A stretch of DNA of 64,000 nt from Campanula takesimana (Eukaryota > Streptophyta > Magnoliopsida > Asterales > Campanulaceae), in contig JAOWBW010000443.1 in assembly GCA_026119855.1 (NCBI GenBank), positions 372,001-436,000 on the forward strand. Reading direction: 5' to 3'. The position numbers were made by a program, and so were the translations under genes. This document shows, piece after piece, positions 53,579 to 64,000 of this stretch (position 1 is the first letter of the stretch; every line of letters begins with the position of its first letter). The notes beneath the pieces are model-generated. The model was not told where the DNA came from. It made no database searches and saw only the letters and a list, made by a program, of their open reading frames with translations.

Positions 53579-56500
53579 ATGACTAATAACACTCAATCAA
53601 TGTCGTTGCGATCGATCCTTGAGAAGGATAAGCTCGAAGAGAATGGTACAAACTTTATGGATTGGATCCGTAGCATAAGAATCGTTCTTAGGCAAGAAGA
53701 TAAGTTGTACATTCTCGATGGGCCTCTCCCCGCTGAACCACCGCCTACTGCCCCTAGGGTAGAAAGAGACAATTACAAGAAACATCGTAATGATTCTAGA
53801 GATGTAAGTTGTCTCATGCTTGCCGCTATGTGTTCAAAACTCCAACAAAGTTTGGAACATTTGGAAGCCTATGAGATAGGCGTGGAGTTGAGAACCATGT
53901 TTCAAGAGCAAGCTAGGCAAGAGAGGTACAAGACCATTGTTGCATTCACTACTAGTAAAATGAATGAAGGGCAACAAGTGAGTCCTCACTTTCTTAAAAT
54001 GAAAGGTTATGTAGAGCACCTTGAGAAACTTGGCTATCCAATCCCATTGGAGCTAGCCACGGATCTCATTCTTAATTCATTGCCTAAAAGTTATAATCAG
54101 TTTGTAATGAATTATAACATGCATGGAATGGATAAGAATCTCTCTGAGTTGCATGGGATGCTCAAAACTGCAGAGATGAAAATTGTGGAGAAAGGTTCTC
54201 CCGTGCTCTTGGTTCATGATGGGAAGAAGCCTGGTGCCAAAGGCAAGGGTAAGGAAAAAGTTGTTAAACCCAAGATAAGCAAGGCAAAGGTTGCCAAGGC
54301 TTCTGAGGCAAAACCCGATTCACAAAAGGATGCAATCTGTTTCCATTGTCAAGAAATTGGTCATTGGAAACGTAATTGCAAGGCTTTCTTGGAAGAGCAA
54401 AAGAAGAAGAAGAGCAGCAAGGCTGCGTCGACTTCATGTATCTATATGATAGATATTCTCCTTTCTACCACTGATTCTTGGGTATTGGATACCGGATGTG
54501 GTTCTCACATTTGTCTAAATGTGCAGGGACTAAAGAATAGGAGACTGCTTAAAGAAGGTGAAGTAGATCTACGCGTGGGGAATGGAGCAAGAGTTGCTGC
54601 ATTAGCCGTAGGGACTTATGAAGTCACTTTACCTTCCGGATTAATTCTTGTTTTGAACAATTGTTATTATGTTCCGGATTTAAGTAGAAATATTATTTCA
54701 ATTTCTTGTTTGGATAATGAAGGTTTTAAGTTTCTTATTGAGAATAAGAAATTTTCTATTTATTTAAATGATGTGCTTTATGGTATTGCTAATTCATTTA
54801 ATGGCCATTATATCTTGGATGTCAAGAATGAAAATAATGTCTATCATGTAATAAGAAATCTAAACCTAATGATGTAAATCATACTTATTTGTGGCATTGC
54901 CGTTTTGGTCATATTAATGAGAAGCGTATCTCAAAACTCCATGGGGACGGACTTTTGCGTTCATGTGACTTAGAGTCATATGATACTTGTGAGTCATGTC
55001 TTCTTGGAAAAATGACTAAGACACCTTTTACCAAGTTGGGTGAAAGGGCAAGCGACTTATTGGGGTTGATACATTCCGATGTATGCGGACCATTAAGTAG
55101 CAATGCTAGGGGAGGATTTCAATACTTCATAACCTTCACTGATGATTATAGTAGATTTGGGTATGTTTACCTAATGAAACATAAAAGTGAAGCATTTGAG
55201 ATATTTAGAATATTTCAAAATGAAGTAGAAAAACAACTTGGCAAAAGTATAAAGGCACTTCGATCAGATCGAGGTGGTGAATACTTAAGTCAAGAATTTG
55301 ATGATCATCTAAAGAATTGTGGAATAGTTTCACAATTGACTCCGCCCGGAACACCACAATGGAATGGTGTGTCCGAGAGGAGGAATCGGACTTTGTTAGA
55401 CATGGTTCGATCAATGATGAGTCAAGTTGATCTTCCAATATCCTTTTGGGGTTACGCTCTAGAAACCGCTGCTTTCACACTAAATCAAATTCCAACTAAA
55501 TCGGTTCCAAAGACTCCATATGAGATGTGGAGTGGAAAGAAACCTAGTTTATCTTTCATGAGGATTTGGGGTTGCGAAGTTTATGTCAAGAGACTTATCT
55601 CTGACAAACTAGCACACAAATCTGATAAATGTATTTTCGTGGGATATCCTAAGGAAACTAAAGGATATTACTTTTACAACCGAGAGGACAACAAAGTGTT
55701 TGTTGCCCGAACTGGTGTCTTTCTAGAGAAAGAGTTTCTCTCCAAATAAATCAGTGGGAGTAAAATAAATCTTGAAGAAATTCGAGACCCAGAAAATAAC
55801 ATTGAACCAATAGTGGAACAAGAACAAGAACCACAAGGAGTTGTGGAACCTGTTCAAAATACACAAGCATCTCGCAGATCTAGTAGGTTACGATCCGAGC
55901 CCGAGAGATATGGATTTCTCGTAACGGATAGTAATGAGGTAGAAATCATTGAGAATGATGAACCGTCAACCTACCAAGAGGCGATGTCTTCTCCTGATTC
56001 GGACAAGTGGCTTGGAGCCATGGAATCCGAATTGCAATCCATGCAAGACAATCAAGTTTGGAATTTGATTGATGCGCCCGAAGGTGTAAAAACCATAGGA
56101 TGCAAATGGGTCTTCAAGAAGAAGACTGACATGGATGGGAAGGTGCATACTTACAAAGGTAGGCTTGTAGCGAAGGGTTATAGGCAAGTTCATGGTATTG
56201 ACTATGATGAGACCTTTTCACCCGTAGCAATGATCAAGTCTATAAGAATTTTGCTTGCCATTGCCGCATATCATGACTATGAAATATGGCAGATGGACGT
56301 CAAAACCGCTTTCCTGAATGGAAAACTCCAAGAGGATGTGTATATGACACAACCAGAAGGTTTTGAACAAGATTCTAAGGTATGCAAATTGCAAAGATCC
56401 ATCTATGGGTTGAAGCAAGCTTCAAGGAGTTGGAATCTCCGTTTTGATGAATCGGTCAAAGAGTTTGGTTTCATCAAGAACGAAGATGAGCCTTGTGTAT

Positions 56501-57534
56501 ACAAGAAGATTAGTGGGAGCATAGTGTTATTCCTTATTTTATACGTGGATAACATATTGCTAATTGGAAACGACATTCCTACACTTCAGTCTGTGAAGAC
56601 TTGGTTAGGAAAGTGCTTCGCAATGAAAGATATGGGTGAAGCCGCATATATACTTGGCATTAAGATCTATAGAGATAGATCAAGGAGGCTACTTGGTTTA
56701 AGCAAAAGTACATACATTGACAAGGTCATTAGAAGATTCCGAATGGAAAATTCTAAGAGAGGCACCTTGCCCGTGTTACATGGAGTTTCTCTAAGCAAGA
56801 CTCAATGTCCTAAGACAAAAGATGAGCGTGAGAAAATGAATGATGTTCCATATGCTTCGGCAATTGGGTCCATCATGTATGCCATGATTTGTACTAGGCC
56901 GGATGTGTCTTATGCTTTGAGCATGACAAGTAGATACCAATCCGACCCTGGCGAAAATCACTGGATAGCTCTAAAAGCGATTCTTAAGTACTTGAGAAGG
57001 ACTAAAGACTCGTTTTTGGTCTATGGAGGAATGGAAGATGATCTCGTTGTAAATGCTTACACGGATGCAAGCTTCCAAACTGACAAAGATGATAGCCGAT
57101 CGCAATCGGGTTTTGTGTTTATGTTAAATGGTGGAGCTGTAAGCTGGAAGAGTTCCAAGCAAAGTACAACCGCTGATTCTACAACAGAAGCTGAGTATAT
57201 TGCTGCATCGGATGCTGCAAAGGAAGCTGTTTGGATTAAGAAGTTCATAACTGAACTTGAAGTGGTTCCTAGTATTGCTAATCCAATAGACCTTTATTGT
57301 GATAATAATGGTGCTATTGCTCAAGCAAAGGAACCAAGAGCACATCAGAAATCCAAACACATACTTAGGCGTTTTCATATCATTCGAGAGATCGTTGATA
57401 GGGGATACGTAAATATATGCAGAGTACCTACTGATGACAATGTTGCGGACCCGCTAACAAAGGGACTTCCACAAGCTAAACATGATGGTCATGTTAGGTC
57501 TATGGGTATTAGATACATGGGAGATTGGGCCTAG
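53579..57534 (+). pseudogene. Copia B gag-pol polyprotein, nearly intact
   Basis: Polyprotein of about 1319 codons from ATGACTAATAAC. Gag; zinc knuckle CFHCQEIGHWKRNC; protease WVLDTGCGSHIC; integrase with HCRFGHINEKR ... CESCLLGK and D, D, E in HSDVCGPL, RSDRGGEY, PQWNGVSERRN; reverse transcriptase; RNase H with NAYTDASF and STTEAEYIAASD. Damage: a 1-bp deletion near 54853 just before the integrase zinc region; a GAA-to-TAA-type stop at 55747-55749 between integrase and reverse transcriptase; and the catalytic YVDD of reverse transcriptase reads YVDN (near 56548-56560), which should abolish polymerase activity. Copia A shares the layout and is a clear relative. Confidence 0.95.
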
Positions 57535-57548
57535 GGCAAGTGGGAGAT
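57526..57548 (+). other. Polypurine tract of copia B
   Basis: GGGCAAGTGGGAGAT directly before the 3' LTR. Confidence 0.8.
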
Positions 57549-59040
57549 TGTTGGTAGTGGTGCCCTAGGCACGTTTAATAAACGTTGTAATTGTTATCAT
57601 TTATTTCATATCAATAAAGAGATGTTTTGATTATTATTGTTGTTCATGTTTACTTATAATAATCTACGTCCCTAGTACTTGTTAAGCACTAGTATAAAGG
57701 CTAAATGATCATGGGATGATCATGTTAGATTTATGGGTACTTGTTTGGAACAAGGTACTGGACATGACCCGCTTTATGAGATTTATGTCATGGTTTATGT
57801 ACATATATCTCATATTAGTTATGTCATTTGAATCCTTAGACATGAAGTTATTATAGTCTTCCACTTGATGAATATTATGTTTGACATATTCAAACGCTAC
57901 TTTTAACCGAGTAGTTATAAAGGGTATGATTGGCATAATCGGATTCACGTAGGGAAGAATAATAAGCTAAATGGATTTGTCCCTCCTCGGAGAGATGTCA
58001 AGCTTGGGCCTCTCGTAGGAATGATGTTGATGAAATGTTCGGCCGGACTCAAATGAATTGATTGGATCAATGTCATTTGGATTATCAACATATTCGTAAT
58101 CGAGAAAGTATTGAACAAAACAAGTTGACTCTTTGACCATGACTTGTGTTCAATGATATCGTGGACAAAAGGATTATGACATACTCTAAGAGGAATGCGA
58201 ACTTGTATCTAGTTATACTAATTGGGTAGGTATGACGGTTTGCTAGAACCTAATCATATCTTATGGTTTCATGTTTGAACCCATTGCCAACTTAGTATAA
58301 TCCTAGAGGGTCACACACAATAGAACGAATCTTTAAAAGGACTACATTGGAATTTTGGAAATTCTGGACATTCTGGGGAAGTGGGCGATCGCACAGTATG
58401 GACTGGGCGGCCGCACACTTAGTCCATTTTTGTACCAGTTTTGCTTCAGATAGTTGTGCGACCGCACAGTGCATTCTGGGCGGCCGCACAGTACTGTCGG
58501 GTGGCAGATTCCTAATTTGATTAGGAAACGAATTTTGGACGGATTTTGACACAAGTTTCCTATTTGGAATAGGTCATACTTGTGTATAAAAGATCAAATT
58601 CGGCCAGCACTCTAGACCAATGATTTTGTGAGTCTCAAAGAGTTTGAGAGAGGGTTTATTTTGTTCCAAGACATTCTTGGTTGAAGAACAAAATAATACA
58701 CAAAATAAATTCAATATAGTTCTTTTGATTGTGAAAAAGTGTTTCACAATTTGGTCTAGCAACCATGATCAAATAAGCTCCTTTGTTATTCGTTCGAAGT
58801 GTGGATACCGCTAGAGGGTGAAAATCATCATCTTCAAAGTTCGTGTTCAAGCTTTGTGATCGTGATCAAGTCTTCAAATCTCCACCAAAGACCAAGAGAA
58901 AATTTGATAGCCATCAAGGGTTAGTTTATTCCTTTATTCTTATGTCGTATTTGATTTAATCATACGAACGGATCCATGGCTTTGGGTTTCAAAATTTTAA
59001 ATGCTAAATTCCGCTGCGCATGTTTGATCGAAACCCAACA
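57549..59040 (+). repeat. Copia B middle/3' LTR (1492 bp)
   Basis: Nearly identical to the 5' LTR, by eye a handful of changes. Followed not by a target duplication but by a primer site (TGGTATCAGAGCC), so it also served as 5' LTR of a second unit. Confidence 0.95.
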
Positions 59041-59630
59041 GTGGTATCAGAGCCCCGTTCATGTTGATTATTTCAATACCTAGATCATGTTATGTGTATA
59101 TAAATTGTTTATGTGCCTTGCATGATATGAATATTGGAATATGTGATGTTTATGTGTTATGTGATTTTATGTGGTTTATTGTTTTACAACTTTAATCGCA
59201 CGATTCAATCGCAATAAATAAATTATGGTGGATTCAGAATTGTTGGTTATTAATTTTTTATTGGATCAAAGTTTTAATAATCGGGGAAAAACAATTTTGA
59301 GACAAAATTTTCGAATTTGAAAATTCTGCACATTCTGATGGCACTGGGCGACCGCACAAAACGTCTTGGGCGGCCGCACAGTTTTGGGCGACCGCACAAG
59401 GGTTTTTGGGCGGCCGCACAAAGGGATCAGAAGGTCTGATTTTGGTTGAAAAACAGAATCTGGAATTTTTCGAAAAAATTCAACAAAACCAGTAACAGAA
59501 CCAGTCCAGACTTGCTGATCTGGAATGGGTTTTGGGTAGTTGTTTGTGTATGGATTTTGGGGTTTGATTTTCCTATTTGTTTTAGTCTTGTGATTCCTAG
59601 ATTGGTTCAAGTTTTGGATGGCTAATCTGC

Positions 59631-60814
59631 TCTCTGATTATCTCATTTTCCTCGGGACTCATGCGATAATGTGGGAGGTTTGGCAAACTAGCTCCCGGAA
59701 TCAAGTCAATCTGATGCTGAATGTCCCTCATAGGAGGGAGGTCATTGGGTAACTCATCAGAAATCAATTCCTGAAAACCTGCAAGAAGCTCTTTAATATC
59801 CCTTGGTAACCCGATATCCACACTACCAGAACCCAACAGTCTCTTAATAATTATCGGACAAAAATACTCTGCCTCTTCAATAGCTGCTGTAAGATCCTTT
59901 TCGTTCTGTATAAGCATCACAACTGGTTCATCCTCCTCAACCTGCTTTCCAAAATGCAGAACATGAGCTATAGCAATTTTATGATTATCCCATTTAAACA
60001 TAAGCAAATTATCCTTACCCCGATAAGTAATGTCGTGGTCATATTGCCATGGGGGACCAAGCAATATATAACAGACATCCATAGTCAACACATCACACAA
60101 AACCTCCTCATTATACTACTTGCCAATAGAAATAGGGACCCTGCAAGTCCGTGTTACCCTAAGTTCTGAACCATTGTTCACCCATCCCAAGCTATAAGGT
60201 TTCTCATGAGGCTCAGTTTTTAACCCTAGAAAATCAACCAATTTCTTCGAAACTAGATTTTCAGTGCAACCATTATCAATAATCAAATTACATACCTTGT
60301 TCTTTACAAAACAATGTGCTCGGAACAGATTCTTCTGTTGTCCCTCATCCTTGGAAGTAAGCAACATCTGTTGAAGCACAAAGCCAACTCGCTCCTCAGA
60401 TTCCTCTTCAGCGAATTCAACCCCTTCATACTCATTATTCTCATCTTCCTCCTCCTCCTCTTCCTCCTCCAGAATCGCAGCAGTTCGCCTAGTGGGGCAA
60501 ATGTTGTACCTGTGACCCTGTCCACCACAACGAAAGCATTTATCCCCCGTTGGCTTGGCATAAGGGTTTGCTGCATTCTGTGCTGGAGCCTTGCTTCCTG
60601 CAGGACTACTAGTATTGCCAGTACCCTTAGCCTGCGAAGTTGGGTCCTTACCCGTTGTCACCTTCTCCTTATCAGTCCCCGCTTTGGAGCTACTTTGTGG
60701 AACACATTTACGAAAAGGAGGGTTAAAATTCTTCATAACCGATTTTTCCATGAGGTCGGCCTTCAAAGCCAGCGTGGAAGCGTCTGTCAAATTCCACACC
60801 TGATGCAATCCCAT
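59631..60814 (-). pseudogene. G3 gag end, protease and start of reverse transcriptase
   Basis: First part (to 60116): zinc knuckle CFRCGGQGHRYNIC, an acidic run of eight Glu, and an aspartic protease whose active site reads LIIDNGCTENLVSKKL (DNG in place of DSG). TAG at 60116-60118, then the frame continues with CYILLGPPWQYDHD and HQIDLIPGASLPNLPHYRMS, the conserved entry to chromovirus reverse transcriptase. Just after EENEIIREQ it meets the copia B leader; the last ten or so residues of the present frame come from that and are accidental. The catalytic part of reverse transcriptase, RNase H and integrase are deleted. Confidence 0.88.
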
Positions 60815-61515
60815 CTTCTTCTGTATGGAACTTTTCAGGCCATTAATATAACGAGCAACTTACTGATCCTCAGACTCTACCTCTGAAACTCAGTAGTATA
60901 CTCATCAACTGTTCTCTTGCCCTGCACACAATTGAGATACAGTTTATACAAGATCTGCTCATAATCCGCCGGTAAAAACCTCTCAGAAATTAACTGCTTC
61001 ATACGCCTCTAAGTTTTAACTAGCCCCTTTCCTTGCCGTCGTCTCTGTACTACTAGTTTATCCCACCAAACTGCAGCGGTACTCTTCAATCGGATCGCCA
61101 CCATCTTTACCTGTTTATTTGCTGGTACTTCCATAACCTCGAAAAAACGATCAACCTCATTCTGCCAATCCAAGAAATCTTCAATCCCTATGGTTCCATA
61201 GAAATAAGGAATATTAGCCTTAATTCTATAATCATGGCGGTTTCAATTATTACCCTGATTTGGTTCCTCATCATCAACAAACTCTTCTTCAGAACTAAAC
61301 TCTTCATCATCCCGATTCTCTGCCCGTTGAGGATGTCGAACGGGATCTCAAACTTGATAAACCCTGTCTCTCTCACCCCTACGGTTCTGATTAACGTTTT
61401 GACCTTGTTGTGCGGTTGCCAACGCAGTGATTTGCGTTGTTAAAGCAGCGACAGCGTTGGTGATAGCGGTGGTCATACCCTCGATATCACCTTTTGTTGC
61501 TCCTTGATCCCCCAT
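60815..61515 (-). pseudogene. G3 gag, N-terminal part, several stops
   Basis: Start at the Met at 61515 (MGDQGATKGDIEGMTTAI), 50 bp inside the LTR. It keeps gag landmarks such as IPYFYGTIGIEDFLDWQNEV and AIRLKSTAAVWWDKLVVQR, separated by at least five stops. It is in register with the zinc knuckle frame below. Confidence 0.8.
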
Positions 61516-61549
61516 AACGAATCAGTGATGCAAAAGACAGGATAAGGCC

Positions 61550-61564
61550 TGCTCTGATGCCAAC
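61550..61564 (-). other. Primer-binding site of G3
   Basis: Minus strand TTGGCATCAGAGCAGG beside the LTR end; one base different from the usual TGGTATCAGAGC of initiator tRNA-Met. Confidence 0.8.
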
Positions 61565-61988
61565 TGACGCAGCACAGAAGCGATAGATATTCGTGATTAG
61601 CGCACTAATCACAAGAATTCACAAGCAATGAATCCTCAAACACAATAAACTTGGAATCCACCAGGAAAGAGAGATAAATCTCCAAGAACAAAAGTTTAAT
61701 TGATAAAATAAAGTTGTAACCCTAAAACAATGTAAGGAAAAGAGTATTTATACTCATAACAAAATAACATAACCTAAATAAAACATAAATCCCGAAAATA
61801 ACCCAAGTCTGCACTAAAAACGAGAATAAACACGAACTGGTACAATTCTGCCGTACACGCGAGCGGGCGCCTGCCTTGGCCCAAGCGAGCGCTCTAGATT
61901 GGCAGAAACATTGCGCCGGGTGGAATTAATTCCAGGCGGGCGCCTGGTCTGCTGCTGTGCTGGGATCGCCGTCTTTGCTCCTACATTA
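61565..61988 (-). repeat. G3 5' LTR (424 bp)
   Basis: TGACGCAGCACAGAAGCG... on the plus strand. A symmetrical GAGTATTTATACTC TATA-type box is near 61743. GC palindromes lie at 61866 (GGCGCC), 61888 (AGCGCT) and 61939 (in CCAGGCGGGCGCCTGG), spacing 22 and 51; a weak fourth, GGGATCGCC, is near 61962. Confidence 0.85.
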
Positions 61989-62476
61989 GAAATTAATGTC
62001 TAGATTATCCGGGGGGTTGTGGTCCAGGAGGAAAACCAGTTTAGGAGCCCGTTGTGTTGGTTTTGTTTGGGGGGGGGTGGTGGAAGGTTTACTGGGGAAG
62101 CATTCCAAGTTAACTGGGAAAGTCTACAAAATAAGAAAAGGTGGGTTTCTTTTTCCTCATGGGATCCACATGTATTGCAGGCAAGGTATTATATTATGTA
62201 CATTTCCGCATTTAAAGGGCTTTTTGGAAGGGGAGGATTTGGTTTAAAGCTCTCCAAGCGAAAGTTTTTATTTTGGGTTCTACTTGAAGGTTCCAAATAG
62301 TGTTCCAGGTTTTTGTGTGATTATGGTTGCCTCTCACAAGGATTATGTCCTTAGTATCTTTGTGATTTGAGAGGGCTACATAGTGACTTGATTTCACAGA
62401 GTAATATCCGTTTGAGGTGTCTCTAAGCAAGTTTATCCTCTCCAAGTCTAAGAAGGTGGATTGTAAGGATGTCATC

Positions 62477-62747
62477 CAGTGGCGAAGCCAGAAAATTTTG
62501 ACAAGGAGGTCGAAGTTGCTTTAGAGATAACGATGATAATGGAGGTATACAGATTTAGTATTAAGGGGGTCAAAATAATATTTTAGTGCAATTTATTATC
62601 AAAATTAAGGGGGTCAAAATGTTATAATCTAATAATTTTAGTAGTAAAATGTCATTTTAATTTTTTTTTTTGAAGTACTAAAATTGACACGTTTCAAAAT
62701 TTAAGGGGGTCGGCTGACCCCATGGCTAAGCCTTAGCTTCGCCACTG
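62477..62747. mobile_element. hAT-type nonautonomous element (271 bp)
   Basis: Ends CAGTGGCGAAGCCA and TTAGCTTCGCCACTG. Flanked by ATGTCATC and ATGACATC (8 bp, 7 match), as expected for hAT. Inserted into the LINE. Confidence 0.82.
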
Positions 62748-62834
62748 ATGACATCAACTAAGTCGGGAGGAAAGAGGGTTTTAAGAAGTGGCTTTCTCCA
62801 TAATTTTGTGGTAGAGTTGAATAAGTCAGCTATA

Positions 62835-63065
62835 ACTAAAAGAGGGTTTGGGAGACTGTGGTTCAGGGGGTCGGGGGGGGGGGGGGGTATAGTTCGGATT
62901 GTTTGGAATCCAACTAAAAGAGGGTTTGGGAGACTGTGGTTCAGGGGGTCGGGGGGGGGGGTATAGTTCGGATTGTTTGGAATCCAACTAAAAGAGGGTT
63001 TGGGAGACTGTGGTTCAGGGGGTCGGGGGGGGGGGGGGGTATAGTTCGGATTGTTTGGAATCCAA
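62835..63065. repeat. Triplicated unit of about 75 bp with G-runs of 11-15
   Basis: Three copies of CTAAAAGAGGGTTTGGGAGA... each ending in a poly-G tract (62873-62887, 62951-62961, 63025-63039) and TATAGTTCGGATTG. On the minus strand this translates as Pro runs inside the LINE frame. Confidence 0.9.
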
Positions 63066-63190
63066 GGGTTTGCTAAAGCTTTGATGCTTTTTCCTGACTT
63101 GACTATCCATAGAAGATTAGATTTTAACCCCAAGTTGCTCTGTTAGAGATACTAGAGGTTAAGAACTCTTTTCGGTTGAAGTATTTGGCT

Positions 63191-63877
63191 TTGACTATCC
63201 ATAGAAGATTAGAGTTTAATATCTGCCTTCCTAAAAGTAAAACTATTTTTTATGAATCCAAAATATGAGATTAGCATTCCAACCCTTGCAAGTAGTAACA
63301 TGTGGACCCTAAGCCCCAACCAAAGAGGAAGGTTATATTTGTCCATACAAACATCTACCAAAATCACACAAGGGAGAGAATTTCTCCAGCGAGCTCGGCA
63401 ATTAATAGTCGGCCCAAAAGAAAAACACAACCACGATGGGAGAAAAAAAGGAAATTAGACACAAAATATTTAAGCCACTCCTTCTTGCCCCCAACGAATA
63501 TGATAATCCATCCAAAAAATAATAAATAAAAAGAAATTATTGAGACATTAAAACAGTGAATTTTGGAACAAGCCAAGTGGAGAATGATCAGAAGCTGTTG
63601 CCTTTTTGTGGAAATTAAATAAAACTACCTCTAACTACTGCCCATACACTTATAATTATGACAAGATATGATATGTTGTTCATCATATACACACATCATC
63701 AAGTCTAGTGCTGCTGAAATTAATATGTGTGCTGTGGCCGTTGTAACAATTACATTTTCTATTTATGAACATAAAAAGTATGATCAGAATTGTGCCAGGC
63801 TGCTAGCGTAATAATATCTCGTAACGAAAAATATTTAAAAGCTCATTTTTATTCGTTATCTCATAATAAAAAAAATA
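63191..63877. other. Intergenic
   Basis: TTGACTATCCATAGAAGATT at 63099 is repeated at 63195, a small duplication at the LINE edge. Otherwise AT-rich; no gene that I can support. Confidence 0.4.
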
Positions 63878-64000
63878 CTCCCTCCGTCCCAAACCACCCT
63901 CTTATTTATACGGAATTTAAGAAATTGTGGAAGTGATGTAAGTATAAAAGTAAAGTAGGATAGAGAATTAATGAGAGGAAATAGTAAGCTGATTGGTGTT
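63878..64000 (+). mobile_element. Stowaway-like MITE, left end, running out of window
   Basis: TA then CTCCCTCCGTCCCAAACCA; the right end is beyond the window. Confidence 0.65.

Larger units (their letters stand above)
50514..59630 (+). mobile_element. Ty1/copia element B with a second partial unit
   Basis: LTR 50514-52008, leader, gag-pol, polypurine tract, LTR 57549-59040, then again a primer site and 590 bp of leader (59041-59630) that copies 52009-52600. This is the remains of a tandem pair sharing the middle LTR. It is cut at 59630, where G3 sequence begins. Inserted in gypC after CCTAG. Confidence 0.9.
59631..61988 (-). mobile_element. G3, chromovirus-like Ty3/gypsy element, 5' half
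   Basis: Minus strand: 5' LTR 61565-61988, primer site, gag, protease and the beginning of reverse transcriptase; cut at about 59630. Its 3' LTR start is at 37970. TSD GAAAT at 61989-61993 and 37965-37969. The LTR outer end now reads TA instead of TG, a single-base change. Confidence 0.85.
61989..63190 (-). pseudogene. L1 LINE, zinc-binding and upstream reverse-transcriptase tail
   Basis: Minus strand from about 63190 down: KSGKSIKALANPWIP (typical of the region after the L1 reverse transcriptase), then the IADLFNSTTKLW stretch. Next comes an hAT-type insertion at 62477-62747, then GYYSVKSSHYVA, TIWNLQVEPKIKTFAWRAL and the zinc-binding CNTCGSHEEKETHLFLFC. Several frame changes and stops. The open frame was enlarged by a G-run minisatellite (62835-63065). 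The missing C-terminal part is at 37440-37969. The 5' portion of the LINE is not recognised beyond 63190. Confidence 0.8.

Noticed and set aside
60314..60886. Plus-strand open frame of 190 residues
   Set aside because: Antisense of the G3 Glu-rich/zinc-knuckle region; the poly-Leu content is the complement of GAG/GAA runs.

Overview
This is nuclear DNA from a flowering plant, probably a dicot, and almost all of it is transposable elements inserted into one another. The signs are AT-rich intergenic DNA, Ty1/copia and Ty3/gypsy retrotransposons with plant-type domains, two TRIMs, a tRNA-derived SINE, an L1-type LINE, many Stowaway-like MITEs with CTCCCTCCGT-type ends, and the last exons of a plant GDSL lipase. 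I cannot name the species. The only recognisable host gene is the GDSL fragment at 11.6-12.2 kb.

Layout. 1-7.0 kb: a decayed Tat-type gypsy element on the minus strand, with gag, pol carrying two RNase H domains, and the 5' LTR; its 3' LTR lies outside the window. 7.0-15.7 kb: intergenic DNA with MITEs, a SINE, an old TRIM LTR and the GDSL exons. 15.7-27.2 kb: a tandem gypsy array in the order LTR, internal, LTR, internal, truncated LTR, with a solo copia LTR inside it. 27.2-37.1 kb: MITEs, a 1.4-kb mariner-like element, two TRIMs, AT-rich repeats and a Tat solo LTR with perfect target-site duplication (TSD). 37.4-63.2 kb: one deep nest. An L1 LINE was split by a chromovirus-like gypsy element (called G3). 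A second Tat element (T2) entered the G3 LTR. Copia A and another gypsy LTR (gypC) entered T2, and copia B entered gypC. A large deletion near 59.63 kb then removed the right-hand parts of several layers. 63.2-64 kb: intergenic, ending in a Stowaway terminus.

The most unusual signal is a promoter-type DNA array. The LTRs of copia A, copia B and the tandem gypsy, which are unrelated in their coding parts, each hold four GC-rich palindromes of the type NNNCGGCCGNNN. The start-to-start spacing is nearly fixed: 21-22, 50-51, then 22 bp. Both copias carry a second quartet in their untranslated leader (22/52/22 and 22/18/22). GypC has four copies of a palindrome with a CGGTCG core at 23/41/23. G3 has GGCGCC-type palindromes at 22 and 51. 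The arms differ between families while the spacing persists. In both copias the LTR quartet lies about 85-100 bp upstream of the TATA box. This looks like a shared docking array for a dimeric protein or an epigenetic mark, acquired or kept independently by several retrotransposon families.

No retrotransposon here looks fully coding. Copia A (two stops, one 1-bp deletion) and copia B (one 1-bp deletion, one stop, and YVDD changed to YVDN in reverse transcriptase) are the youngest. T2 also carries genes on the strand opposite its own, including an acidic 123-residue protein with its own TATA box.
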